Positions 44,989 through 52,896 of a DNA stretch of 64,000 nucleotides are shown here, piece by piece. Numbering within the stretch: position 1 is the stretch's first letter; the number at the start of each line of letters is the position of its first letter. The notes beneath the pieces are model-generated. The model had not been told where the DNA came from and ran no database searches. It saw nothing but the letters and a program-made list of their open reading frames with translations. Source of the stretch: Streptomyces sp. NBC_00557 (GTDB taxonomy: Bacteria; Actinomycetota; Actinomycetes; Streptomycetales; Streptomycetaceae); assembly GCF_036345995.1 (NCBI RefSeq), contig NZ_CP107796.1, positions 7,998,001-8,062,000 of the forward strand. Reading direction: 5' to 3'. The translations under genes were made by a program, and so were the position numbers.

Positions 44989-45963
44989 ATGCGTTCAAAA
45001 AAGTGGCCCGTGCAGAGGCAGGCGGGTGTGGGGGACAGGTTCGGCGCGGTGCTGGCGGCTTCGATGTCGGTGTTGTTCGTCGAGGCTGTGATCGGTGCGA
45101 TCGCGTTCGTGGTGTGGGCGCAGACCCAGGAGCGTCCAGGTCTGTGCTACGACGCGATGTCGGTCATCTTCCTGGTCGTGATCGCGCCGTTCGTGGCGGC
45201 TGCGGGCGCTGCGTTCGGGGCCCTGCTGTCGGTCGGGGTGGTGATGCCGCTGCTGGGTGCGGCCGGGTGGCTCGGCCGCCGGTTGTCGGGGCGCGAAACG
45301 TGGTGGTGGGTTCCGGCACCGGCGGCCGCCGGAACTGCTCCCTTCGTCCTTGCCGCGGCGGTGCTGGCGCGGACCGGTCTCCTGGCGGGCCTCGGGGTGT
45401 GGCTGGTGGTGACTGCGGCGCTCACTGCGACAGCTTTGGTCGCCCGAAGGCCGCTGCTGGTGGACCGCCCGTGGCTCTCGGGCGGTGCGATGTTCCGGCG
45501 GGTGGCGCTGTACGGGACGCTCGCTGTCGTCGCCGCCGGCACGCTCGCCGGCATCGGCCTGCGGGCCGGGATCGGATACGAGCCTCCGCGGCTGAGCAGG
45601 GAGCAGGTCGCCGGGACGTGGTCCGACGCAAGAGGCGGCACCCTCATTCTCACGGCGGATGGCAGGGCCACGGCGATCGGTGTCGAGACGTTCGACGACT
45701 CCGACGACATCTTGGAGCCGGTCGTGCACAAGTGCACCGGCACTGGTACCTGGGAGTACACGCCAGGCACCGGACCATGGTCCCAGGAGGTGGACGTGTC
45801 TGTCGACGAGTGCCCCATGGACACCTGGGACGTGTACGGGACCCGCGAACACCCGAAGCTGTACGTCTACATCGGCGACCCCGACAACTGGGACCTCTAC
45901 ATCCTGAACCGCGATGGACACCCCGTATCCTTCGGATCCCGCCGTGAACAGCCCGTGTCGTGA
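44989..45963 (+). CDS. Membrane protein with an extracytoplasmic C-terminal domain
   Basis: This 324-residue protein has five predicted helices in residues 20-195 (VLAASMSVLFVEAVIGAIAF and FLVVIAPFVAAAGAAFGALL are two). A soluble domain of about 130 residues follows: SREQVAGTWSDARGGTLILTADGRATA, then CTGTGTWEYTPGTGPW and KLYVYIGDPDNWDLYILNR. That domain resembles the lipocalin-like beta pattern of many Streptomyces hypothetical lipoproteins, where GTW...GxL marks the first strands. The ATG follows GGGAGGGGA. I do not know its role. Confidence 0.72.
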   Translation: MRSKKWPVQRQAGVGDRFGAVLAASMSVLFVEAVIGAIAFVVWAQTQERPGLCYDAMSVIFLVVIAPFVAAAGAAFGALLSVGVVMPLLGAAGWLGRRLSGRETWWWVPAPAAAGTAPFVLAAAVLARTGLLAGLGVWLVVTAALTATALVARRPLLVDRPWLSGGAMFRRVALYGTLAVVAAGTLAGIGLRAGIGYEPPRLSREQVAGTWSDARGGTLILTADGRATAIGVETFDDSDDILEPVVHKCTGTGTWEYTPGTGPWSQEVDVSVDECPMDTWDVYGTREHPKLYVYIGDPDNWDLYILNRDGHPVSFGSRREQPVS

Positions 45964-46043
45964 CACTGCCGACGGCATGTCCGCGGCGGCACGACACACA
46001 GCAGCCGTCGGACCCGCTGTCGGCCCTTCGAGGTGACCGGTGA

Positions 46044-46190
46044 GCCACGAGTGCGGTCCGGGGACCAGGTCATGGCCGGTGTCGGCACGTTGTGGAAGAC
46101 AACTCCCGGGCACGCGCAGTGTACGAACGACTGGGATACGTACCCACCCGCACTGCGGATCCTGCGGGCCGCCTGCGCCCACCGTGCGTT
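46044..46190 (+). pseudogene. Remnant of a GNAT acetyltransferase
   Basis: In the frame that follows the stop at 46041-46043, HVVEDNSRARAVYERLGYV and, earlier, AVRGPGHG match the acetyl-CoA-binding end of GNAT enzymes (GxGxG/A then VxxDNxxARxLYERLGF). The N-terminal half and start codon are gone. The fragment overlaps what would otherwise be read as the N-terminus of the DUF2071 gene, which argues that gene starts downstream. Confidence 0.45.
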
Positions 46191-46221
46191 TTCCCTGGCC
46201 GGGCGCGGGGACTCGCGGTGC

Positions 46222-46950
46222 GTGGTGGCCTACGGTGCGGAGCAGCGGGTGCGGCTGCCGGCCCTGCGGGCGGGCTGGCTGACGCAGACGTTCGTCCACT
46301 GGTCCTACCCGGTGGAGGCAGTGCAAGCGCTGGTGCCCGAGCCTCTGGTCGTGGACGAGTACGGGGGTGCGGCATGGGTCGGGCTGACGCCGTTCGTGAT
46401 GGCGGACGTACGCCCGCCCGGCGTACCGGCCCGGCTGCCCGGTCTGCCCACGTTCGCGGAGACCAACCTGAGGACCTACGTGCGGCACCCCAGCGGCCGG
46501 GACGGGCTGTGGTTCCTGTCCCTCGAGGTCGCCTCCCCGCTGATGCTGGCGGCGCGAGGAATCGGCGCGCCCTACCACCTGGGCGCCCTCGACGTCACCA
46601 GGCGGGAGACGACCCTCGTCTACTCCGGGCGGAGATGGGCGGGGGGAGCCTCTTACCGTCTCGCCGTGCGCCCCGGCCCGCCCATCGAACGGCCGACGGA
46701 GCGGGACGTGTGGCTGACTTCGCGCTGGCGGGCGTACACGCGCCGGCTCGGCCTGCTCTGGGAGACGCTCGTGGAGCACGAACCGTGGCCGCTGGCCGGC
46801 GCCGGCCTGGAGGTGCTGGAGGAGACGCTCACCAGCTCGGTCGGCCTTCCGGTCCCCTCCGGTGAGCCGGTGGTGCACTTCTCGGAAGGAGTCAGGCATG
46901 TGCGGATGGGAGCCTCACTGCCCTGCCCACCGGCAGCGGCGGCTTCCTGA
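46222..46950 (+). CDS. DUF2071 (YqjF-like) protein
   Basis: This protein of about 242 residues has the DUF2071 signature: GWLTQTFVHWSYPVEAVQAL, AAWVGLTPFVMADV and LPTFAETNLRTYV, then GLWFLSLEVASPL. The fold is beta-barrel-like and the function unknown. A longer frame from 46033 exists, but its first 60 codons overlap a GNAT remnant, so I place the start at the GTG at 46222; the exact codon is uncertain. It is followed by two more + strand genes, forming an apparent operon. Confidence 0.72.
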   Translation: MVAYGAEQRVRLPALRAGWLTQTFVHWSYPVEAVQALVPEPLVVDEYGGAAWVGLTPFVMADVRPPGVPARLPGLPTFAETNLRTYVRHPSGRDGLWFLSLEVASPLMLAARGIGAPYHLGALDVTRRETTLVYSGRRWAGGASYRLAVRPGPPIERPTERDVWLTSRWRAYTRRLGLLWETLVEHEPWPLAGAGLEVLEETLTSSVGLPVPSGEPVVHFSEGVRHVRMGASLPCPPAAAAS

Positions 46951-46992
46951 CGACGGTCCCCCGTGCGGGTCTGCCCCGGCGGATCCCTGGCG

Positions 46993-47631
46993 ATGAACCG
47001 GGTGCGCAGGCGGGCCGCGCGCCGGCGCAGGCTGCGCTTCGAGGGCTGGATCGCGGGCCTGGGCACCTCCTCCGGAACCCGTGTCGTGCTCGGACACTGG
47101 CAACAGTCACCGTTCGGCGCGTTCAGCGATGTGATGCTGGAACGGGTCGACGGGGAGCGGATCCTGCTGGCCCCCACGCGGAAGACGGCGGACTTCATCG
47201 GCGCCACGTACGTCTTCGACACCGTGCGCGTCGTGCCTGTGCGGGTCGGCGTCATGGACCATACGTGGAGCGTGACGGCGGGCTCGCTCGAGTTGCGCTT
47301 CCTCCCCGGGCGGCGCGGGCTTCCGGGCCTGCTGCTGCGCGCCGTGCCCGGCCCGCTCGCGCGCTCCCCGGCGTGGAGTGCGCTCACGGACGTACCGGCC
47401 CGGCTGCTGCTGCCCGGAGTGCGGACCCGGGGGAGTGCCCGTGCGGGCCGCCGGGAGTGGTACGGCGCTCGGGACCTACGGCCGATCCGCCTCGTGTCGG
47501 GGATCTTCGAGGGCGTCGGTCTGGGGGTGACGGCCCCCGTCGAACCACCCGTGCGCTTCGGCTTCGGTTCGGTGCCGAGGAAACCCGCGCTCACCCGCGT
47601 CACGACGACCGTCGACCTCGGACCCGAGTGA
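46993..47631 (+). CDS. Conserved-type hypothetical protein downstream of DUF2071
   Basis: This 212-residue protein has GHWQQSPFGAFSDVMLERVDG, TRKTADFIGATYVFDTV and the end PPVRFGFGSVPRKPALTRV. Its all-beta pattern and RREWYGARDL motif recur in Streptomyces next to DUF2071 genes, but no function is known to me. The ATG at 46993 lies 42 bp after the DUF2071 stop; a GTG at 46963 is an alternative. It has no signal peptide. The basic start (RRRAARRRRLRFEGW) may contact a membrane or nucleic acid. Confidence 0.68.
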   Translation: MNRVRRRAARRRRLRFEGWIAGLGTSSGTRVVLGHWQQSPFGAFSDVMLERVDGERILLAPTRKTADFIGATYVFDTVRVVPVRVGVMDHTWSVTAGSLELRFLPGRRGLPGLLLRAVPGPLARSPAWSALTDVPARLLLPGVRTRGSARAGRREWYGARDLRPIRLVSGIFEGVGLGVTAPVEPPVRFGFGSVPRKPALTRVTTTVDLGPE

Positions 47632-47687
47632 CGGATGCCGCCCCTGGGGTGGGGTACCCGGCGGGCCGTCCGTAGAAAGGAGAAGCC

Positions 47688-48092
47688 TTGCGCAGGTCGA
47701 CAGCGCGGGAATCCGCGGATGGGCTCGCGGTCGCGCACGGCGCCTTCAACGTCGTCGGCGGGCTGTGGCCGCTGGTTCATCTGCGGAGCTTCGAGTGGGT
47801 CTTCGGGCGGAAGACCGACGACTGGCTGCAGATGACGTCGGGCGGACTGCTGGTCTCCGCGGGGCTCGCGCAGCTGACGGCGGCGCCGGCCCCACAGGGC
47901 CGAGCCCACGCCCGCTGTATCGGCCTGGGCACCGCAATGACCCTGCTGGCCGTCGACCTGGTCTATGTGCCCAAGGGACGGATCCGGCCGACGTACCTCC
48001 TCGACGCTGCCATGCAGATCGGCTGGATCGCCGCCTGGCTGCGCAGCGCCTGGCCGACGAACGAGGGAGCGGCCAGGAGCCGGCGACGATGA
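47688..48092 (+). CDS. Small membrane protein with TTG start
   Basis: This 134-residue protein has three to four predicted helices (GAFNVVGGLWPLVHLRSFEWVF, SGGLLVSAGLAQLTAAP, GLGTAMTLLAVDLVYV, YLLDAAMQIGWIAAWL). It starts with TTG at 47688 behind a perfect ribosome site (AAAGGAGA). It follows the hypothetical gene by 56 bp on the same strand and probably completes the DUF2071 operon. The family is unknown to me. Confidence 0.72.
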   Translation: MRRSTARESADGLAVAHGAFNVVGGLWPLVHLRSFEWVFGRKTDDWLQMTSGGLLVSAGLAQLTAAPAPQGRAHARCIGLGTAMTLLAVDLVYVPKGRIRPTYLLDAAMQIGWIAAWLRSAWPTNEGAARSRRR

Positions 48093-48317
48093 GCGGCATG
48101 TCCCGGCACGCCGCACGGCGAAGCCGGGTACGGCCCACCCAGACCCGCCGGGGAGCCGCTCATGCGGTGCCGACCGGAAGCCGGCTGCTACGGCCCGTGA
48201 CTTGGCGCGCCCAGCTTCGGCACGAGCAGCGTCCCGTCCAAGGTGACGTGGTTCCCTCGTCACCGGTGTCGTGTTCGGGAGCGGTGCTCGGCGCGGTTTC
48301 GGGGTGCGTGTTCGTGG

Positions 48318-49271
48318 TCAGCCGTTGGTCAGGGTTGTGTGTGGGGTGCGTTGGTAGGTGTGGCGGTAGAGGGTGGCGAAGCGTCCGGGGTGGTGGAAGC
48401 CCCAGCGGGCGGCGATGGCTGTGACGGTGGCGCCGCTGTCGGGTGTGGCGGTCGTCAGGTCCTGGTGGGCGTGGGCGAGCCGGACGCGGCGCAGGTGGGC
48501 CAGGGGGGTGGTGTTCAGGTGTCGGCGGAAGGCGTATTGCAGGGCGCGTGCGGTGACGTGGGCGGCGGTGGCGATGTCTGCGATGGTGATCGGCTGGTCG
48601 GCGTGGTCGTCGATGTAGGCGAGTGCGCGGCGCAGCATGGCGGGGTGGGCGTCGCGGCGGTCGGCCGGGGTGGGTTCGGGCTGGGCTGTGTTGGGGAAGG
48701 TGTTGAGGACGCTTGCGGCCAGGTGTTGCACGGCGGTGGTGGCGATGAGGGGTTGGTCGGCGGTGGCGGGGTCGGCCAGGACGGAGTCGCGTAGGTGGGT
48801 GATGGTCCGGGTCAGGTGGGCGGCCGCGGTGGCTGAGCGGGGGCGGTGTCCGGTGAGCCGTACCGGCCGTGTGTCGTCGGGGCCGGCGGCCACCTGGGCG
48901 AGGAGTGCGGGGTCGAGCATGGTGATGTTGTAGCGGGCGTGGCAGATGCGTCCGGAGTACGGCAGGTCGGGTGGGGCGAACAGGACGACGTCGCCGGGGC
49001 CGAAGGTGTCCTGGGTGCCCTGGAAGTGGTGGTCTTGTACGGTTCCCTCGTGCACGAGGCACAGGCAGATCCGGCCGAGCGGTGTGACCGAGTAGCTCAT
49101 TTCGAAGTCGAGGGTGAGTTCGTCGACGCTCACCGGGGCGATGGCGGTGCGCCGGATCTGGGCCCGGCCGGCGTCGGGGGTGCTGCTGCCGATGCGCATC
49201 CGGGCGTAGGCGCGGCTGAGGAAGTCCTCGGTGACTTCGAGATCCGCGCTGTCGAAGGTGAGCGTGTCCAT
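48318..49271 (-). CDS. AraC-family transcriptional regulator
   Basis: This 317-residue regulator has an N-terminal AraC-binding-like domain (about 15-170; FEMSYSVTPLGRICLCLVHEG, FGPGDVVLFAPPDLPYSG). The C-terminal double HTH spans about 205-315: ALAYIDDHADQPITIADIA, ARALQYAFRRHLNTTPLAHLRR and GFHHPGRFATLYRHTYQRTP. The ATG is at 49271. No gene stands divergent within operator distance except the ANTAR gene at 49404, a possible target. Effector unknown. Confidence 0.88.
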   Translation of the reverse strand: MDTLTFDSADLEVTEDFLSRAYARMRIGSSTPDAGRAQIRRTAIAPVSVDELTLDFEMSYSVTPLGRICLCLVHEGTVQDHHFQGTQDTFGPGDVVLFAPPDLPYSGRICHARYNITMLDPALLAQVAAGPDDTRPVRLTGHRPRSATAAAHLTRTITHLRDSVLADPATADQPLIATTAVQHLAASVLNTFPNTAQPEPTPADRRDAHPAMLRRALAYIDDHADQPITIADIATAAHVTARALQYAFRRHLNTTPLAHLRRVRLAHAHQDLTTATPDSGATVTAIAARWGFHHPGRFATLYRHTYQRTPHTTLTNG

Positions 49272-49403
49272 GCCTCGCGCTTCCCCCCGAATCACCCGAA
49301 CATGTCGCGCTGACCAGGTAATTTTCGTTTTTCGTCCGGATGCTTGCGAAGTCGTTCGCTTGATGGCTGGCGCAGGCCCGGCGTCGCGTCGAGGGTGAGC
49401 GGC

Positions 49404-49745
49404 ATGATCGGACGCGACGAGAGGACGGACCAGCTGGCGGCGCTCCAGGAGGAGGTGACCCAGCTGCGCACGGCCATGGCCTCGCACGCCGTGATCGACC
49501 AGGCCATCGGCGTGGTCATCTCCGTCGGCGGGCTCCGGCCCGAGCAGGGCTGGGACGTCCTCAGGGAGGTCTCCCAGCACACGAACATCAAACTCCGCGA
49601 GGTGGCCCGTTGCCTGGTGGACTGGCCGTCCAGCAGGCAGCTTCCCCCGGGTGTCCGGCGGGCCCTGTCCGCGGCGGTGGCCCGTGCCCGGGACTCCGCC
49701 GCCACCGGAGAGAACGACGCCATGAGCGGCCGGCCGGTGCGCTGA
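49404..49745 (+). CDS. ANTAR-domain protein
   Basis: This 113-residue protein has a short N-terminal coiled coil (TDQLAALQEEVTQLRTAM) followed by an ANTAR RNA-binding domain (about 30-85; AVIDQAIGVVISVGGLRPE, then GWDVLREVSQHTNIKLREVA). ANTAR proteins bind paired hairpins in mRNA leaders and stop termination. No GAF or receiver domain is attached, so the trigger must come from a partner. The ATG at 49404 follows GAGGGTGAG. It lies between a divergent AraC gene and the ECF41 sigma gene, 265 bp before the latter. Confidence 0.83.
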   Translation: MIGRDERTDQLAALQEEVTQLRTAMASHAVIDQAIGVVISVGGLRPEQGWDVLREVSQHTNIKLREVARCLVDWPSSRQLPPGVRRALSAAVARARDSAATGENDAMSGRPVR

Positions 49746-50010
49746 GGAGGGAGGGGCGGGGCTCGACCGCGCGCCAAGTGCAACGAGGGGGTGCGGCCCG
49801 TGCGGACGGGGCGCGCTCCGCATGCGCGTTGGGCGGCGGAGGCGGCACAGGCGTCCACGTGAAGGACAAGACGGCCTCCCCTTTGTGACAGCCCGACGCG
49901 GCGAACGCGGGAGATGCGGCCGCCGTAGGATCGCAGCGGGCGGGCCGTCCTCGCGCCGGGGGTACGCTCACCCGGGGGTACGGCGGTTGACCTGCGGAGG
50001 CATCGGCACC

Positions 50011-50925
50011 ATGGACGAGCAACAGCAGCTCACCGACGACTCCCTCGACGAAGCGGCGAACGTGTTCGAGCGAGTGCGTCCGCAGCTGTTCGGTATCGCC
50101 TACCGCGTACTGGGCAGCGTGTCCGAGGCCGAGGACGTGGTGCAGGACGTGTGGCCGCGCTGGCAGAGCGCCGACCGGAGCGCGGTGCGGGATCCCGGGG
50201 CGTTCCTGGCGAAGATCACCACGCGTCTGGCGATCAACGTGGCTCAGTCGGCGCGGGTTCGCCGTGAGGCGTACGTGGGGCCGTGGCTGCCGGAGCCCGT
50301 GGACACCACTGTGGATCCACAGGTCGGCGCGGAGCGCGGCGAGGCGCTGGAGCTGGCCGTGCTACTGGTCCTTCAGAAGCTGAACCCCGTGGAACGGGCG
50401 GCCTACGTGCTGCGGGAGGCGTTCGGTTACGCGTACGCCGAGATCGCGGACATGCTCCAGCTGAGCCAGGCCAACACGCGGCAGATCCTCAGCCGGGCCC
50501 GCAAGCGCCTGTCCGCCGAGCGCCGGGAACCCGTCGAGGCGGCCCAGCACCGACGGCTGGTCGAGGCCTTTGTCGCCGCCGCGCAGCACGGCGATGTCGC
50601 CGCGCTCGAGAGCGTGCTGTCGGCGGACGTCGTCGCCTACGCGGACGGGAACGGCATGCGCGGTGTGGCACGGGTGGAGATCGTGGGAGCCGAGCGCGTG
50701 GCCAGGGTCAGCGCCTTCGCGAAGAAGTTCTTCCCCGGGGCCGAGTACGGCGTGGCCGAGGTGAACGGCCGGCCCAGCCTGCTGCTCGTCCAAGACGGGG
50801 TCACGGTCGCTCTCGTGAGCGTCACCGTGGGACCGGACGGTATAGACGGGCTGTACTGGGTCCTGGCGCCCGAAAAGCTGAGGGCCTACGAGCGGTCGAC
50901 TCGCAGACCCACGGGACACCCGTAG
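50011..50925 (+). CDS. ECF41-group sigma factor with SnoaL-like C-terminal extension
   Basis: This 304-residue sigma factor has region 2 (about 20-85; PQLFGIAYRVLGSVSEAEDVV), the ECF41 linker motif GPWLPEP (about 90), and region 4 (about 130-180; YVLREAFGYAYAEIADML). A SnoaL-like domain follows (about 185-300). In ECF41 proteins that extension replaces an anti-sigma factor; its marks are DGGGR and NPDKL. Here they read DGNGM and APEKL, both degenerate. Region 2.2 has WPRW rather than FLRW. The ATG at 50011 follows CGGAGG. It converges with an oxidoreductase gene that carries an ECF41-type promoter. Confidence 0.88.
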   Translation: MDEQQQLTDDSLDEAANVFERVRPQLFGIAYRVLGSVSEAEDVVQDVWPRWQSADRSAVRDPGAFLAKITTRLAINVAQSARVRREAYVGPWLPEPVDTTVDPQVGAERGEALELAVLLVLQKLNPVERAAYVLREAFGYAYAEIADMLQLSQANTRQILSRARKRLSAERREPVEAAQHRRLVEAFVAAAQHGDVAALESVLSADVVAYADGNGMRGVARVEIVGAERVARVSAFAKKFFPGAEYGVAEVNGRPSLLLVQDGVTVALVSVTVGPDGIDGLYWVLAPEKLRAYERSTRRPTGHP

Positions 50926-50953
50926 TCGCTCCGACGACGGTCGGGGGGACCGG

Positions 50954-51694
50954 TCAGCTCTGCTTCAGCCAGTCCTCGTAGCGGGTGGACGCGAGGTGGG
51001 CCGTGTCGTCGCCGATGAGAACCCCGTCGGGCATGCCCGCGAACGGGCTCGCGGCTTCGTCGGTGACGACGGAGCGGCCGTCCGGCTTCGCCGCCAGGGT
51101 GATCTCACCGAGCCGGTCGAGCCGCACGACCTCGGGTCCCGCGATGTCGCGGACGCCGTACGACGGCTCGCCCAGCGCCGCCGCGGCGACGGCGGCGGCG
51201 ACGTCGGCGGAGGCCATCGGACGCAGCCGCAGGGACGGCAGGTGCACCTCCGTGCCCTCCGTGGTCATGTCCATCACCGGGGCGATGAACTCGAAGAACT
51301 GGGTGGCGCGCACGATGCTGTAGGGAACGCCGCTGTTGCGCACGGCTTCCTCCTGGGCGACCTTGGCCCGGTAGTAGCCGTAGTCCGGCACCTGGTCGAC
51401 GCCGACGATGGAGAGCACGACGTGGTGGCGGACACCTGCCTCCTTCTCCGCCTCGGTCAGGTTCCGCTCCGAGCGGGTGAAGAAGTCCAGCGCCGGCTCT
51501 GGATCGAAGGAGGGGGAGTTCGGCACGTCCACGACCACGTCCGCGCCCGTGAGAGCCTGTGCCAGGCCCTCACCGGTGAGGGTGTCGACGCCTGTGGAGG
51601 GAGCGGCGGCCACGGCCTCGTGACCGCGTTCGCGCAGCAGCGCGACCACCTGTGAGCCGATGAGCCCCGTACCGCCGACGACCACGATCTTCAT
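50954..51694 (-). CDS. NmrA/atypical-SDR oxidoreductase, probable ECF41 target
   Basis: This 246-residue NAD(P)-binding protein starts with VVVGGTGLIGSQVVALL. It also has VVVDVPNSPSFD, VLSIVGVDQVPDYGYYRAK and VRATQFFEFIAPVMD, typical of NmrA-like and epimerase-type SDRs without YxxxK catalysis. ECF41 genes are often beside carboxymuconolactone-decarboxylase, oxidoreductase or epimerase genes; this is such a partner. The ATG at 51694 follows CGGAGAC. Its promoter region carries TGTCACA-N16-TGTC (51806-51780). Confidence 0.84.
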   Translation of the reverse strand: MKIVVVGGTGLIGSQVVALLRERGHEAVAAAPSTGVDTLTGEGLAQALTGADVVVDVPNSPSFDPEPALDFFTRSERNLTEAEKEAGVRHHVVLSIVGVDQVPDYGYYRAKVAQEEAVRNSGVPYSIVRATQFFEFIAPVMDMTTEGTEVHLPSLRLRPMASADVAAAVAAAALGEPSYGVRDIAGPEVVRLDRLGEITLAAKPDGRSVVTDEAASPFAGMPDGVLIGDDTAHLASTRYEDWLKQS

Positions 51695-51779
51695 CACTGT
51701 CTCCGTTCGTTGATTCGGCTTCCCGACGGATTCCGGCGACACCGCGCCGGACCCGGTGCGTTCAAGCGCACATCAACAA

Positions 51780-51806
51780 GACAGGGCAGCAGCTGCGTCT
51801 GTGACA
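51780..51806 (-). promoter_or_regulatory. ECF41-type promoter in front of the oxidoreductase
   Basis: On the minus strand TGTCACA (51806-51800) and TGTC (51783-51780) are 16 bp apart. The published ECF41 consensus is TGTCACA-N16-CGTC, so only the first -10 base differs. A start about seven bases later leaves a leader of about 80 nt. Confidence 0.65.
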
Positions 51807-52018
51807 GCGTCGACGCCCGGACATGGGCGGGCCGGTCGGTCCTGGTACCGGCCTTCGACCTGAGCGCGTCCTCCGGCCTGAGCGCGTCGTTCGCCCACGG
51901 AACCGGCCACTTCTCCGGACCGGACGGCAGGGCCGCCGTGTACCCGGCCACCGAGCCCGGCATGCCATGCCTGATCGCTGCCACCGTGAAACCGCCGCAG
52001 GGATGTGGACGGCGCGTT

Positions 52019-52035
52019 CATATTGTGTTTATATG
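52019..52035. promoter_or_regulatory. Operator upstream of the SDR-SDR-TetR operon
   Basis: CATAT (52019-52023) and ATATG (52031-52035) form an inverted repeat with seven bases between, in an AT-rich patch (TTGTGTTTATATGG) 33 bp before the first SDR gene. The TetR gene at 53923 is the obvious candidate to bind it. Confidence 0.45.
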
Positions 52036-52067
52036 GACTAAGCGTTCACATCCAGTGGAGGAAGACC

Positions 52068-52811
52068 ATGAGCACCTCTGTCACCACCCCGCGCGTCGCA
52101 CTCGTGACCGGCGGCACCGGCGGCATCGGCCAGGCCGTCGTCGAGCGGCTCGCCGCGGACGGCTTCGCCGTCGCCGTGCACTACGCCGGGAACAAGGCCA
52201 AGGCCGAAGCCCTCCTCGGGAAGATCGCCTCGGCCGGCGGTCAGGCCCTCGCGGTCGGCGGTGACGTCGCCGACGAGCAGCAGATGCAGGCCGCGTTCGA
52301 CGCCGTCGAGACGGCGTTCGGCGGCATCGACGTGGTGGTCAACACCGCCGGGATCATGGTGCTCGCGCCGATCGCCGAGCTGAACCTGGACGACCTCGAC
52401 CGCATGCACCGCACGAACATCCGCGGCACCTTCGTCGTCTCCCAGCAGGCCGCCCGCCGGGTCCGCCGGGGCGGCGCGATCATCAACGTGTCCACGTCCG
52501 TCACCCGCACCCAGCTCCCGACGTACGGCGCCTACGTGGCGAGCAAGGCGGCCGTCGAGAGCATCACCCTGATCCTTGCCCGGGAGCTGCGCGGCCGGGA
52601 CATCACCGTCAACACGGTCGCCCCCGGCCCGGTCGCCACCCCGCTGTTCCTGGAGGGCAAGGACGAGGAGGCGATCGCCCGCTTCGCCAAGGCCGCCCCG
52701 CTGGAGCGCCTGGGCGAGCCGCGGGACATCGCCGAGTCCGTCGCCTTCCTCGCCGGCCCCGCCCGCTGGGTCAACGGACAGGTCCTCTTCTCCAACGGCG
52801 GCCTCGCCTGA
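52068..52811 (+). CDS. SDR-family oxidoreductase (3-oxoacyl reductase-like)
   Basis: This 247-residue classical SDR has VALVTGGTGGIGQAVVERL, VVNTAGI, the catalytic Ser in INVSTSVTR, YGAYVASKAAVE (Tyr-x3-Lys) and the end GQVLFSNGGLA. It is close to FabG-type reductases. The ATG at 52068 follows GGAGGAAG. It is the first gene of a likely operon with a second SDR (85 bp later) and a TetR regulator, preceded by the CATAT/ATATG dyad. Confidence 0.86.
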   Translation: MSTSVTTPRVALVTGGTGGIGQAVVERLAADGFAVAVHYAGNKAKAEALLGKIASAGGQALAVGGDVADEQQMQAAFDAVETAFGGIDVVVNTAGIMVLAPIAELNLDDLDRMHRTNIRGTFVVSQQAARRVRRGGAIINVSTSVTRTQLPTYGAYVASKAAVESITLILARELRGRDITVNTVAPGPVATPLFLEGKDEEAIARFAKAAPLERLGEPRDIAESVAFLAGPARWVNGQVLFSNGGLA

Positions 52812-52896
52812 CGCGGGCCGGCGAAAGCACCGCCGCCGAAGCACCGACAGCGCCGAGCGCTGGCCCGAAACCGACCTCCGGACAGGAAGAAAAGCC

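Noticed and set aside
42281..44998. A 905-codon open frame on the minus strand
   Set aside because: It lies antisense to the SDR and DHA2 transporter genes, is extremely rich in Gly/Asp/Arg, and has no motif. It is a high-GC shadow frame.
49272..49823. Extension of the AraC frame far upstream
   Set aside because: The upstream codons are antisense to the ANTAR gene; the AraC fold starts at 49271.
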